This document shows positions 1-6,605 of a stretch of 20,905 bases of DNA, one piece after another. Each line of letters starts with the position of its first letter. Position 1 is the stretch's first letter. The stretch comes from Sutterella sp. GTDB taxonomy: Bacteria > Pseudomonadota > Gammaproteobacteria > Burkholderiales > Burkholderiaceae_F. Below the pieces are notes generated by a model, which was given only the letters and a program-made list of their open reading frames with translations, did no database searches and had not been told where the DNA came from. The DNA lies in NCBI GenBank assembly GCA_020025955.1, contig JAHHRF010000032.1, positions 1 to 20,905 of the forward strand, written 5' to 3'. A program made the position numbers and the translations under genes.

Positions 1-803
1 TTCACCGTCGCGTCAATAAAGCCCTGCTTGCTACCGCAGTCAAAGCGGGTGCCCTGGAAGCGGTGGGCATAGACGGGCGTTTCACGAAGTTCTGCGGCAA
101 TACCGTCCGTTAATTGGATTTCACCACCCACGCCCGGCTTCACTTCAGATAAGTGCTTGAAGATGGAGGGCTCAAACACGTAGCGACCAATCACGGCCAT
201 GCGCGAGGGAGCCACCGCGGGTTCGGGCTTTTCGATAATGCCGCGCATCTGGGAGGTGGTGGCTTCGTTATCGTCCACGCTCACGATGCCATAGGCCTTG
301 GTGGCTTCCGGATCAACGTCCTGAACGGCCACAACGCCACCGCCCTGACGGTCTTCACGAACCTTCACCAACTGACCGATGCAGGAGTCGCCATCGACCA
401 AGTCGTCGGCCAACATCACGGCAAACGGCTCATCGCCCACGACCGGCTGCGCACAGAGCACGGCGTGCCCTAAGCCCAACGCACGGGGCTGACGGATGTA
501 GATGCAGTTCACGCCTTCGGGGACGATCCCGTGGAGAATTTCCAAGAGTTCTTTCTTACCCTTTTGCGCCAATTCACGCTCTAACTCGGGGGAGTTGTCG
601 AAATGGTCTTCGATACTGCGCTTGTTGCGCCCCGTGACGAAAATCAAATCCGTGATCCCAGCGGCCACGGCTTCTTCCACCGCGTACTGAATCAAGGGCT
701 TGTCCACCACGGGAATCATTTCTTTAGGCATCGCCTTGGTGGCGGGCAAGAAGCGGGTCCCTAAACCGTTAACGGGGAAAACAACTTTACGTACTGGTTT
801 CAT
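1..803 (-). CDS. galU: UTP--glucose-1-phosphate uridylyltransferase (C-terminus cut by window edge)
   Basis: This enzyme makes UDP-glucose from UTP and glucose-1-phosphate in the cytoplasm, supplying sugar for envelope polysaccharides and for the GalE reaction. The first 267 codons are present, against a usual length near 290-300, so the C-terminal end lies outside the window. The nucleotide-binding signature FPVNGLGTRFLPATKA sits at residues 9-24, followed by PKEMIPVVDKPLIQY. Further on come GLGHAVLCA, the acidic MLADDLV, and near the edge GEIQLTDGI and RFDCGSK, all typical of the GalU/GalF nucleotidyltransferase family. Residue 12 is Asn where many homologues have Ala. The ATG at 801-803 has no clear Shine-Dalgarno sequence. 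The gene diverges from apaH across about 100 bases. GalU is favoured over GalF because the catalytic motifs look intact. Confidence 0.95.
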   Translation of the reverse strand, partial: MKPVRKVVFPVNGLGTRFLPATKAMPKEMIPVVDKPLIQYAVEEAVAAGITDLIFVTGRNKRSIEDHFDNSPELERELAQKGKKELLEILHGIVPEGVNCIYIRQPRALGLGHAVLCAQPVVGDEPFAVMLADDLVDGDSCIGQLVKVREDRQGGGVVAVQDVDPEATKAYGIVSVDDNEATTSQMRGIIEKPEPAVAPSRMAVIGRYVFEPSIFKHLSEVKPGVGGEIQLTDGIAAELRETPVYAHRFQGTRFDCGSKQGFIDATV

Positions 804-904
804 TTGGATATCGTCGGGCTTTCGTTAGAATTTGGAAAAAGGCGTCCGTCCTTAGACGCGACGTTGCCCCTGATTGTACCAATGGGCTTATCCCCCTGCG
901 ACCG

Positions 905-1726
905 ATGATGAAAAAAAATGCCATTGCTATCGGTGACCTACAAGGTTGCCGCGCCCCCTTACATCGCCTCTTAGCCAAGCTTCCCCAGACCGATAACTTG
1001 GTCTTTGTGGGGGATTTGGTAAATCGCGGTCCCGACTCCTTAGGGGTGTTGCGTGATGTGATGGCAATGGGAGATCGCGCTCGTGTGGTCTTGGGGAATC
1101 ACGATTTGCACCTCTTGGCGGTGGCAGCGGGCGTTCGTCCCCCGACGCGAAAAGACACGATCCAGGACGTCTTGGAGGCCCCAGACGCAGGAGAGATTAT
1201 CGAGTGGCTTCGTCACCAGCCCTTACTCATTGAAGACGAAGACGCCTACTACGTGCACGCGGGGATTCATCCTTTGTGGACGGGTGAGAAAGCCGTTGGA
1301 TTGGCGCGAGAAGTCGAAGGCTGTCTTCAGGCCGACGACTGGAAGGCGCAACTCAAAGACATGTACGGGGGACTCAACTGGGACGAGGGTCTCACGGGAC
1401 CCGCACGCATCCAAGCGGTTTTAAATGTCCTCACGCGCATGCGCTACGTGAATGCCGAGACGGGGCTCCTGGACTTTCATCCTAAGGGGGCGCCCGAGAG
1501 CACGCCCTCCCCCTTTATCCCCTGGTTTGATGACCCCCGACGTATTCCGTTAACAAAGCCCGTCGTCTTTGGGCATTGGTCTACCCTGGGGGTATTAAAT
1601 CGCCCCGATGTCCTGAGTTTAGACACCGGGGCGTTATGGGGTGGTCAGCTCACGGGGGCACGCGCACAAGATCGTGCCCTGTGGCAAGTCGACTGCGAAC
1701 AGATCGCCGACCCGCTGGCCTTTTAA
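905..1726 (+). CDS. apaH: Bis(5'-nucleosyl)-tetraphosphatase, symmetrical (Ap4A hydrolase)
   Basis: ApaH splits diadenosine tetraphosphate symmetrically into two ADP and, in enterobacteria, can remove Np4 caps from RNA. It is a 273-residue metallophosphoesterase of the PPP type, which matches the family length. The metal-site motifs are visible in order: GDLQGC at 10-15, GDLVNRGPDS at 36-45, GNHDLH at 64-69, and a late VFGHWSTLG histidine motif. GDLQG in place of the enterobacterial GDVHG is common in pseudomonads and betaproteobacteria, so it is not a defect. Two ATGs stand in tandem at 905 and 908 with no obvious ribosome-binding site, so either may be used. The TAA stop directly abuts the stop of the acyltransferase gene on the opposite strand, with no bases between them. 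Confidence 0.95.
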   Translation: MMKKNAIAIGDLQGCRAPLHRLLAKLPQTDNLVFVGDLVNRGPDSLGVLRDVMAMGDRARVVLGNHDLHLLAVAAGVRPPTRKDTIQDVLEAPDAGEIIEWLRHQPLLIEDEDAYYVHAGIHPLWTGEKAVGLAREVEGCLQADDWKAQLKDMYGGLNWDEGLTGPARIQAVLNVLTRMRYVNAETGLLDFHPKGAPESTPSPFIPWFDDPRRIPLTKPVVFGHWSTLGVLNRPDVLSLDTGALWGGQLTGARAQDRALWQVDCEQIADPLAF

Positions 1727-2542
1727 TTACTGGGTGCGAGCTAAGCGCGCGGCTTCACGCTCAGCGGTAGCATCCGGCAAATCGAGCATTTCGCTCATGC
1801 GAGCCGAGGCTTCATCGCACAGGGCTTTACGGGTCTTGCCCTTGCCCGCGATGATGTCACCCACATGGATTTCCAAGGTGATGTTGTCGGAGAAAACCAA
1901 GCGCTTCATCACGGTCCACATGGAGGTGCGACCGGCGTACGAGGCTTTCCCCGTACGAACGCCGTCTTCTAAATAGTTAAGCGTGATGGGCAAAATGTCC
2001 GTTTCGCTCATCACGGCGGCTTCAAAGAGGTTGGCGTGGAAGGGCAATAACGACAAGCCCGTTCCCGTGGTCCCTTCCGGGAAAAAGACGACGTTGCGGC
2101 CGTCCGCTAACGTGCCACTCATTAAGCGCACGGTATCCAACACGGCACGACGGCGAGCGCGCTCAATAAAGAGACTCCCCACACTGCGGGCAATCAACCC
2201 GAAGACCGGCCAATTGGCGATTTCACTTTTCGCCACAAAGCGGCAGGGCAAGATGCTGTCCAAGGCAAAGATGTCCACGATGCTCACGTGGTTCGCTACC
2301 ACCAAGAGCCCCGCGCCCGAAGGATTCACCCCATCGGTAAAGCGCGGATCGTTTTTGGGGAGCGTCCCCAAGACCGTAACGCGCACCCCCATCAACTTAG
2401 GGAGCACCGGCGCCATACGGCGAATCAAGCGACCACGCCAGGCGTTCCCTAAGAAGGGAAACACCAACACGACTAAAAAGAGAACCCAAAGGGTGTAGAG
2501 GGCAACCGCGACCAAGCGGCTCACGCCTTTAATTTGTTTCAT
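1727..2542 (-). CDS. plsC: 1-acyl-sn-glycerol-3-phosphate acyltransferase-like protein (PlsC family)
   Basis: The protein (271 residues) has the acyltransferase blocks of the PlsC family, which transfer an acyl chain to lysophosphatidic acid or related lysolipids at the inner membrane. An N-terminal hydrophobic segment at about 10-32 anchors it. Block I is NHVSIVD with the catalytic His85 and Asp90. Block II is FVAKSEIANWPVFG at about 102-115. Block III is FFPEGTTG with Glu156, and block IV is ILPITLNY. Block III ends in EGTT rather than the more common EGTR, which occurs in several PlsC subgroups, so true lysophosphatidic acid specificity is not certain; an ornithine-lipid or other lysolipid acyltransferase is the alternative. 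It lies 21 bases downstream of ruvX, probably in one transcript. No clear ribosome-binding site precedes the ATG. Confidence 0.85.
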   Translation of the reverse strand: MKQIKGVSRLVAVALYTLWVLFLVVLVFPFLGNAWRGRLIRRMAPVLPKLMGVRVTVLGTLPKNDPRFTDGVNPSGAGLLVVANHVSIVDIFALDSILPCRFVAKSEIANWPVFGLIARSVGSLFIERARRRAVLDTVRLMSGTLADGRNVVFFPEGTTGTGLSLLPFHANLFEAAVMSETDILPITLNYLEDGVRTGKASYAGRTSMWTVMKRLVFSDNITLEIHVGDIIAGKGKTRKALCDEASARMSEMLDLPDATAEREAARLARTQ

Positions 2543-2563
2543 TGAACACTAAAAGAAAAAAGG

Positions 2564-2977
2564 TTAGAGACTGGACAAACCCGTCTCACGGAAATATTGG
2601 TCAAGAATCACAGCCGCCGCCTCGTCGTCGATATACGTTTCATCGGACTCGACTACGACCGAGGAGAAGCGCTCATCGACCGTAAAGGCGGGACGACGGT
2701 ATTTCGCCGCCACCTGACGGGCAAAACGCTCACAGGTGGGCGTGATATCGGTAGGCGACCCGTCCCCATGGCGAGGCACCCCCACGACAAAGGCAACGGG
2801 CTCCCATTCTTTGACGAGTTTATCTAACGCCGCCCAACGATCCGCCTTCGTTTTGGCGTGAATCACCATCAGGGGCTCGGCCGAGCCAATCAGGGTCGAG
2901 CCACGGGCTACCCCGATACGGGCTAAGCCAAAATCCAAGGCTAAAAGGGTTCCCTCAAGGGGCTGTTTCGCTGTCAT
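2564..2977 (-). CDS. ruvX: Putative pre-16S rRNA nuclease (RuvX/YqgF family)
   Basis: RuvX/YqgF proteins have an RNase H-like fold; the E. coli member has been linked to 16S rRNA 5'-end maturation and to Holliday-junction resolution. The motif LALDFGLARIGVA at the N-terminus carries the first catalytic Asp. FVVGVPRHGDG in the middle and FTVDERFSS followed by DDEAAAVILDQYF near the end complete the family pattern. The chosen ATG at 2975-2977 gives 137 residues, the normal family length. It is preceded by GGGTGAG at 2981-2987, an anti-16S-like sequence at short spacing. An in-frame TTG at 2989 would add four residues but has no support. The gene leads a minus-strand pair with the PlsC gene and diverges from yeaK. 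Confidence 0.9.
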   Translation of the reverse strand: MTAKQPLEGTLLALDFGLARIGVARGSTLIGSAEPLMVIHAKTKADRWAALDKLVKEWEPVAFVVGVPRHGDGSPTDITPTCERFARQVAAKYRRPAFTVDERFSSVVVESDETYIDDEAAAVILDQYFRETGLSSL

Positions 2978-2980
2978 CGT

Positions 2981-2987
2981 CTCACCC
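2981..2987 (-). promoter_or_regulatory. Shine-Dalgarno of ruvX
   Basis: On the minus strand this reads GGGTGAG three bases before the ATG at 2977. It overlaps the alternative TTG start at 2989-2987 and argues for the downstream ATG. Confidence 0.5.
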
Positions 2988-3044
2988 AATGTCGTTGCGC
3001 GTATTTTATTTCGTCTGAAAGAAGCGTAATATTTTTAGCAGACC

Positions 3045-3101
3045 ACTTTCTCGCTTTGGCGTCAGGAATTTTCGACGTCAATCGACCCTCGCCGAGAAAG
3101 T
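3045..3101. repeat. Long inverted repeat in the ruvX-yeaK intergenic region
   Basis: ACTTTCTCG (3045-3053) and CGAGAAAGT (3093-3101) are perfect 9-base inverted repeats separated by 39 bases. The spacer holds a smaller GACGTC palindrome and a CGTC/GACG pair. It lies in the 157-base region between the divergent ruvX and yeaK starts, ending 33 bases before the yeaK ATG. No T-run follows, so it does not look like a terminator. It could be a 5' leader structure or a protein-binding site. Confidence 0.4.
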
Positions 3102-3134
3102 CACCATTGGACCAACCAAAAAAGGGAAATTGTA

Positions 3135-3626
3135 ATGGTAGAGAACGTTTTAGAAAAGCTTTGTGAGAAGTTTGAAGCTGGTAACGCTCGCTTTCGTGTG
3201 TTAGAGCATATTGCGTGCGACAAGTCGAGCCAATCGGTGGCGGAGATTCGTGGCACCGAACTCGGCCAAGGGGCTAAAGCGCTTTGCCTCACCGTGAAGG
3301 GAAATGGCGTCAAAAAGCACGTCTTAGCGGTGTTGCCTGCTGACATGCAAGCCGACCTCTCCAAGATTGCGGTGGCCGTAGGGGGCCGCCGCGCGAGTTT
3401 AGCGAGCCCCGAAGAAGTGATGGAATACACGGGCTGCGTCTTTGGGGCGGTGCCCCCGGTGAGCTTTCACCCCGACTTAGAACTCGTTTGTGAGCCGAGC
3501 CTTTTTACCCGTTACGAAGAGCTTGCCTTTAACGCGGGGCACTTGGATCACTCCATCATCATTAACACGGAAGACTTCAAGCGGATCGTGAATCCCACCT
3601 TGGTGAACTTCTTGCGCGAGGCCTAA
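3135..3626 (+). CDS. yeaK: YbaK/ProX-type aminoacyl-tRNA deacylase, YeaK-like
   Basis: The protein (163 residues) belongs to the YbaK/EbsC family of free-standing editing domains that hydrolyse wrongly charged tRNA. It resembles E. coli YeaK, which clears Ser-mischarged tRNAs, more closely than YbaK (Cys-tRNA-Pro). Shared stretches recalled from YeaK include the EIRGT/LGQGAKAL segment (residues 37-50, with the putative catalytic Lys48), RRASLASP, TGCVFGA followed by PP.SFHP, and FNAGHLDHS near residue 140. The length fits YeaK. The ATG is preceded by AAAGGG at usable spacing. It heads a tight run of four plus-strand genes, with the first DUF2721 gene 9 bases downstream. The role is translation quality control in the cytoplasm; the exact tRNA substrate is inferred from family resemblance. 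Confidence 0.88.
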   Translation: MVENVLEKLCEKFEAGNARFRVLEHIACDKSSQSVAEIRGTELGQGAKALCLTVKGNGVKKHVLAVLPADMQADLSKIAVAVGGRRASLASPEEVMEYTGCVFGAVPPVSFHPDLELVCEPSLFTRYEELAFNAGHLDHSIIINTEDFKRIVNPTLVNFLREA

Positions 3627-3635
3627 TTAAACGCC

Positions 3636-4151
3636 ATGTCGGTGACTTTTCAAACGGTGCTCACCCATGCCCTCACCCCGATTACCTTGATTTCGGGGGT
3701 GGGCTTGGTGAAGCTTTGCATGACCACGCGCTACAACCATTGCGCAGACTGCGTTCGTCAATTGATTGCGGAGCGTGAAACGGTGGGGCTCCAAGAGGAC
3801 CCCGATCTGGATCAGGAAATCTCGGTCCTCTACGAGCGCTGTTCGCTGCTACGTCGCGCCATGCTGTGTTTGGCACTTTCCACCGTATCCGCAGGGCTTC
3901 TGGTCGCGCTCAATGTCATCGAGAGCTTCTGGAACCTCAATTGGACGGGGCTGTCCGCGGCGCTCCTTGGCATCGCCCTCTTACTCATTATTGTTTCGTG
4001 TGTTTTCTTTACGCTCGAAGTGAGTTTGAGCTTAAAGGCGATTCGTCTTTTGGTGCGTCGTGTCCCCATGTCGAGTGCCTCTACCCTGACGCCCACCCCT
4101 GAGGTGCTCCGTCGTGCGCCCATGGAAACGATTGGAGGGACCTCGAAGTGA
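3636..4151 (+). CDS. DUF2721 family membrane protein, first copy
   Basis: The protein (171 residues) has three predicted membrane segments, at about 11-29, 76-96 and 106-132, and a polar, charged stretch between the first and second. The start HALTPITLISGVGL and the central LYERCSLLRRAML block are typical of DUF2721, a family of small membrane proteins of unknown function. No catalytic residues or metal sites are evident. The C-terminal tail (about 145-171) is Pro/Thr/Ser-rich and probably soluble. The gene lies 9 bases after yeaK. Its TGA overlaps the GTG start of a paralogous second copy by 4 bases, so the two are probably translated together, perhaps as subunits of one complex. I assign no biochemical function. 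Confidence 0.85.
   Translation: MSVTFQTVLTHALTPITLISGVGLVKLCMTTRYNHCADCVRQLIAERETVGLQEDPDLDQEISVLYERCSLLRRAMLCLALSTVSAGLLVALNVIESFWNLNWTGLSAALLGIALLLIIVSCVFFTLEVSLSLKAIRLLVRRVPMSSASTLTPTPEVLRRAPMETIGGTSK
4134..4138 (+). promoter_or_regulatory. Shine-Dalgarno for the second DUF2721 gene
   Basis: GGAGG lies inside the end of the first DUF2721 gene, nine bases before the GTG at 4148. It decides that GTG as the start and supports translational coupling of the pair. Confidence 0.6.
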
Positions 4152-4639
4152 GTGACGGCAATGTGTTAACGTTTAGCCTCATGCTCCATCAGGCTTTGGC
4201 GCCGATTACGTTGATTTCGGGCGTGGGGCTGATGATGCTCTGTATGTCCGCGCGCTTTATGCACACGACGAATCGCATTCGTCAGTTGGCCAAGAAGCGT
4301 GCGCGCCCGGACCTCACGGACGGCAAGTGTTTGGACTTAGAGCAAGAAATCCGTTTGATTTATCGTCGGGCGTTTTTACTGCGCCTCGGGATGCTCACGG
4401 TGGCGTTGGCCGCCCTCTTTGCCGCACTACTGGTGGCAGTGAGTACGCTTGGCGTCATGTTGGACGAGGATTTCGATCTGCTCTCCTCCATCCTTTTGAT
4501 TCTCGCCGTGGTGCTCACCATTGCGTCGTCGCTGATTTTTTCTTTAGAAATTAAGATTTCGCTTCACGCCCTAGCCCTAGAAGTGGCGCACTTAACGCCC
4601 TTACCGGCCCCAACGGACTCGACTCCGAAAAAGGACTAA
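4148..4639 (+). CDS. DUF2721 family membrane protein, second copy
   Basis: This protein (163 residues) is a diverged paralogue of the gene just upstream. Both share the ALxPITLISGVGL opening, an LCM next to it, an IRQL/VRQL basic stretch, and an LxxE/LxxR block ahead of the second membrane segment. Predicted membrane segments lie at about 13-30, 80-100 and 110-135. Start codon GTG is chosen because it overlaps the upstream stop in a GTGA arrangement and has a GGAGG nine bases upstream. The two copies are far from identical, so the duplication is old and both have probably been kept for separate roles. galE begins eight bases after its stop. The family function is unknown. Confidence 0.85.
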   Translation: MSDGNVLTFSLMLHQALAPITLISGVGLMMLCMSARFMHTTNRIRQLAKKRARPDLTDGKCLDLEQEIRLIYRRAFLLRLGMLTVALAALFAALLVAVSTLGVMLDEDFDLLSSILLILAVVLTIASSLIFSLEIKISLHALALEVAHLTPLPAPTDSTPKKD

Positions 4640-4647
4640 TTTCATTC

Positions 4648-5655
4648 ATGCGTATTCTCTTAACGGGTGGCGCGGGCTTTATCGGCTCGCACACCGCAGT
4701 TGCCTTGGCCAACGCCGGCTTTGAACCCGTTCTCTTTGACAATTTCTCTAACGCGGACCCGGACGTCATTGGTCCGATCTGCGAATTAGCGAAGCAGTCG
4801 GTTCCTCTGTGCCACGGCGACATTCGTGATGCGAAAACGGTTGAAAACGTGTTGCGCACCTATGAGTGTGAAGCCGTGATTCACTTTGCGGGCTTAAAAG
4901 CCGTGGGGGAATCGGTGGCGAAACCGCTCGACTACTACGACAACAATGTGAACGGCACGATTTCGCTCTTAGAAGGCATGAAGGCGGCTGGGGTTAAAAC
5001 CCTCATCTTTAGTTCCTCGTCGACGGTGTATGGCGATCCCGACCAATTGCCCCTCACGGAAGCGAGTCCGTTAAAACCCGCTACGAACCCGTACGGGCGC
5101 ACGAAGATGATGGTCGAAGAGATTTTAAGTGACGTCACCAAGTCCGATGACGCCTTCTGTGCGGTCTGCCTTCGCTACTTCAACCCGATTGGGGCGCACC
5201 CGTCGGGCCTCATTGGCGAGAATCCCAACGGCATTCCGAACAACCTCTTACCCTACGTGGCGCGTGTCGCCTCGGGGCAGTTGGCGTCCTTAAAGGTATT
5301 TGGTAACGACTACCCCACGCCCGATGGCACCGGGGTGCGTGACTACATCCACGTGGTGGACTTAGCCGAAGGTCACGTCAAAGCGCTTCAGTGGGCGCTC
5401 GGGAAAACGGGCTGGACGGCGGTAAACCTTGGGTGCGGTCGTGGGTATTCCGTTTTGGAAGTAATCCGTGCCTTTGAAAAGGCAAGTGGCCGCGCCGTGC
5501 CCTTTACCTTTGCCCCGCGCCGCGATGGCGACATTGCGGAAAACTATGCGGATGCAACGCTCGCGAAGACCCTCTTTGGCTGGGAAGCCCAGCTCGGGAT
5601 CGACGAGATGTGTCGCGATGCCTGGCATTTTGAGTGCCAGCGACAGAAAGACTAA
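4648..5655 (+). CDS. galE: UDP-glucose 4-epimerase
   Basis: GalE interconverts UDP-glucose and UDP-galactose using tightly bound NAD, feeding galactose into lipopolysaccharide or capsule. At 335 residues it matches the family. The Rossmann motif GGAGFIG is at 7-13, Asp31 follows as the expected adenosine-ribose ligand, SSSSTVYG with Ser124 is in the active site, and the catalytic pair Tyr149/Lys153 (YGRTK) falls at the same numbers as in E. coli GalE. NPIGAHPSG and the RDYIHVVDLA motif near residue 230 are also typical of GalE rather than of dTDP-glucose dehydratase. It is the last gene of the yeaK-DUF2721-DUF2721-galE run, with AAAGGA about 12 bases before the ATG, and ends at a strong two-way hairpin. 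Confidence 0.95.
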   Translation: MRILLTGGAGFIGSHTAVALANAGFEPVLFDNFSNADPDVIGPICELAKQSVPLCHGDIRDAKTVENVLRTYECEAVIHFAGLKAVGESVAKPLDYYDNNVNGTISLLEGMKAAGVKTLIFSSSSTVYGDPDQLPLTEASPLKPATNPYGRTKMMVEEILSDVTKSDDAFCAVCLRYFNPIGAHPSGLIGENPNGIPNNLLPYVARVASGQLASLKVFGNDYPTPDGTGVRDYIHVVDLAEGHVKALQWALGKTGWTAVNLGCGRGYSVLEVIRAFEKASGRAVPFTFAPRRDGDIAENYADATLAKTLFGWEAQLGIDEMCRDAWHFECQRQKD

Positions 5656-5693
5656 AGACAAAACGGGGGCTCTTTTCGAGTCCCCGTTGTCTT
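5655..5693. terminator. Two-way terminator between galE and rmlD
   Basis: AAGACA plus ACGGGGGCTC (left, with a two-A bulge) pair with GAGTCCCCGT plus TGTCTT (right) around a five-base loop. On the minus strand the stem is followed by a T-rich tail, so it serves rmlD best. It lies between the two convergent stops. Confidence 0.8.
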
Positions 5694-5694
5694 A

Positions 5695-6603
5695 CTACCC
5701 CAAGCGCTTAACGTGCGCGGATACGCTTTCGCGCACGCCCGCGTCCCAGTCCGAAAACGCTGGCCAGCCTTCACCCACCGTCGCCTCCAGCGCGGTGTAC
5801 TTGGGGCGGAACCCCGCCTCATCTTGACTAGCCTTTAAATGTTTTAGCGCGCGCTCAAAGGCGTCTCGCACGACGGGGTACGACGTAGCGTCAGCGCCCA
5901 ATTCGAACGCACGTTTCGCTAACGCAAAGCGGCTCACCTGAGGACCCGCCTCACGGTAGTGCACAACAGAAAGATCCGTGGGCTTAGGATTGGGCTTCAA
6001 ATAGGCCATCAGCCAATCTGTGAGGGCGTCCACACTGGTGGGGACCCCCACTTCGTCGTCCACGACAAAGAAAGGATTGGGGGCGTCGGCGTCCAGGGCT
6101 TTCGTAAAGAGCTTCACAAAGAAGTCTTCCCCAACACCGTGGAGCCACCCCGCGCGAAGGATGACGCCCGAGACCCCTGAGAAGCGCACCAACTCTTCAC
6201 CCATCGCTTTACTCATGCCGTAAACAGACGGGTTGGTGAGGGTCGCGACGCGATCGCTTACCTGATAAGGGCTTCGTTTTTTCCCATCAAAAACGAAGTC
6301 CGTGGAGAGGTGCAACAATTTCGCGCCCGTTAAGGCACACGCCTTGGCGATGTTTTGGGCGCCTTCTGCGTTTGTGGCCATGGCCAGGTCTTCCGCCTTC
6401 TGCGCGCCCGCCACATCGGTGTAGGCCGCAGCATTAATGACCCAATCGGGATGAAAGGCTTGCAAGAGTCGACGCACATGGGGCTCTTCTTCAATGGCGA
6501 TATCCTCGTGCCCCAACGGCACCACCGCCCAGCCTTGGGCTAAGAGCTTGGGTAAAAGCGTACGCCCAACGCGCCCCGTGGCGCCAAAGAGCATCACTTT
6601 CAT
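5695..6603 (-). CDS. rfbD: dTDP-4-dehydrorhamnose reductase (RmlD family)
   Basis: RmlD performs the last step of dTDP-L-rhamnose synthesis, an NAD(P)H-dependent reduction in the cytoplasm. The protein has GATGRVG at 7-13 (glycine-rich loop), WVINAAAYTDVAGAQ at about 54-68, HLSTDFVFDG at about 98-107, the catalytic Tyr128/Lys132 in YGMSK, and VILRAGWLHG, all family hallmarks. I chose the ATG at 6601-6603 (302 residues) because AGGAG lies eight bases upstream; an in-frame GTG at 6609 is only two bases from that AGGAG. The gene begins two bases after the uvrA stop and so is probably co-transcribed with it. No rmlA, rmlB or rmlC is nearby, so a related sugar-nucleotide reductase cannot be fully excluded. 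Confidence 0.85.
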   Translation of the reverse strand: MKVMLFGATGRVGRTLLPKLLAQGWAVVPLGHEDIAIEEEPHVRRLLQAFHPDWVINAAAYTDVAGAQKAEDLAMATNAEGAQNIAKACALTGAKLLHLSTDFVFDGKKRSPYQVSDRVATLTNPSVYGMSKAMGEELVRFSGVSGVILRAGWLHGVGEDFFVKLFTKALDADAPNPFFVVDDEVGVPTSVDALTDWLMAYLKPNPKPTDLSVVHYREAGPQVSRFALAKRAFELGADATSYPVVRDAFERALKHLKASQDEAGFRPKYTALEATVGEGWPAFSDWDAGVRESVSAHVKRLG

Positions 6604-6605
6604 GT

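Noticed and set aside
1983..2498. 171-codon open frame on the plus strand
   Set aside because: Antisense to the PlsC gene; rich in Lys/Thr/Arg, with no recognisable domain and no ribosome-binding site.
2978..2989. TTG start for ruvX four codons upstream
   Set aside because: The GGGTGAG sequence overlaps that TTG and is placed for the ATG at 2977, and the shorter protein matches family length.
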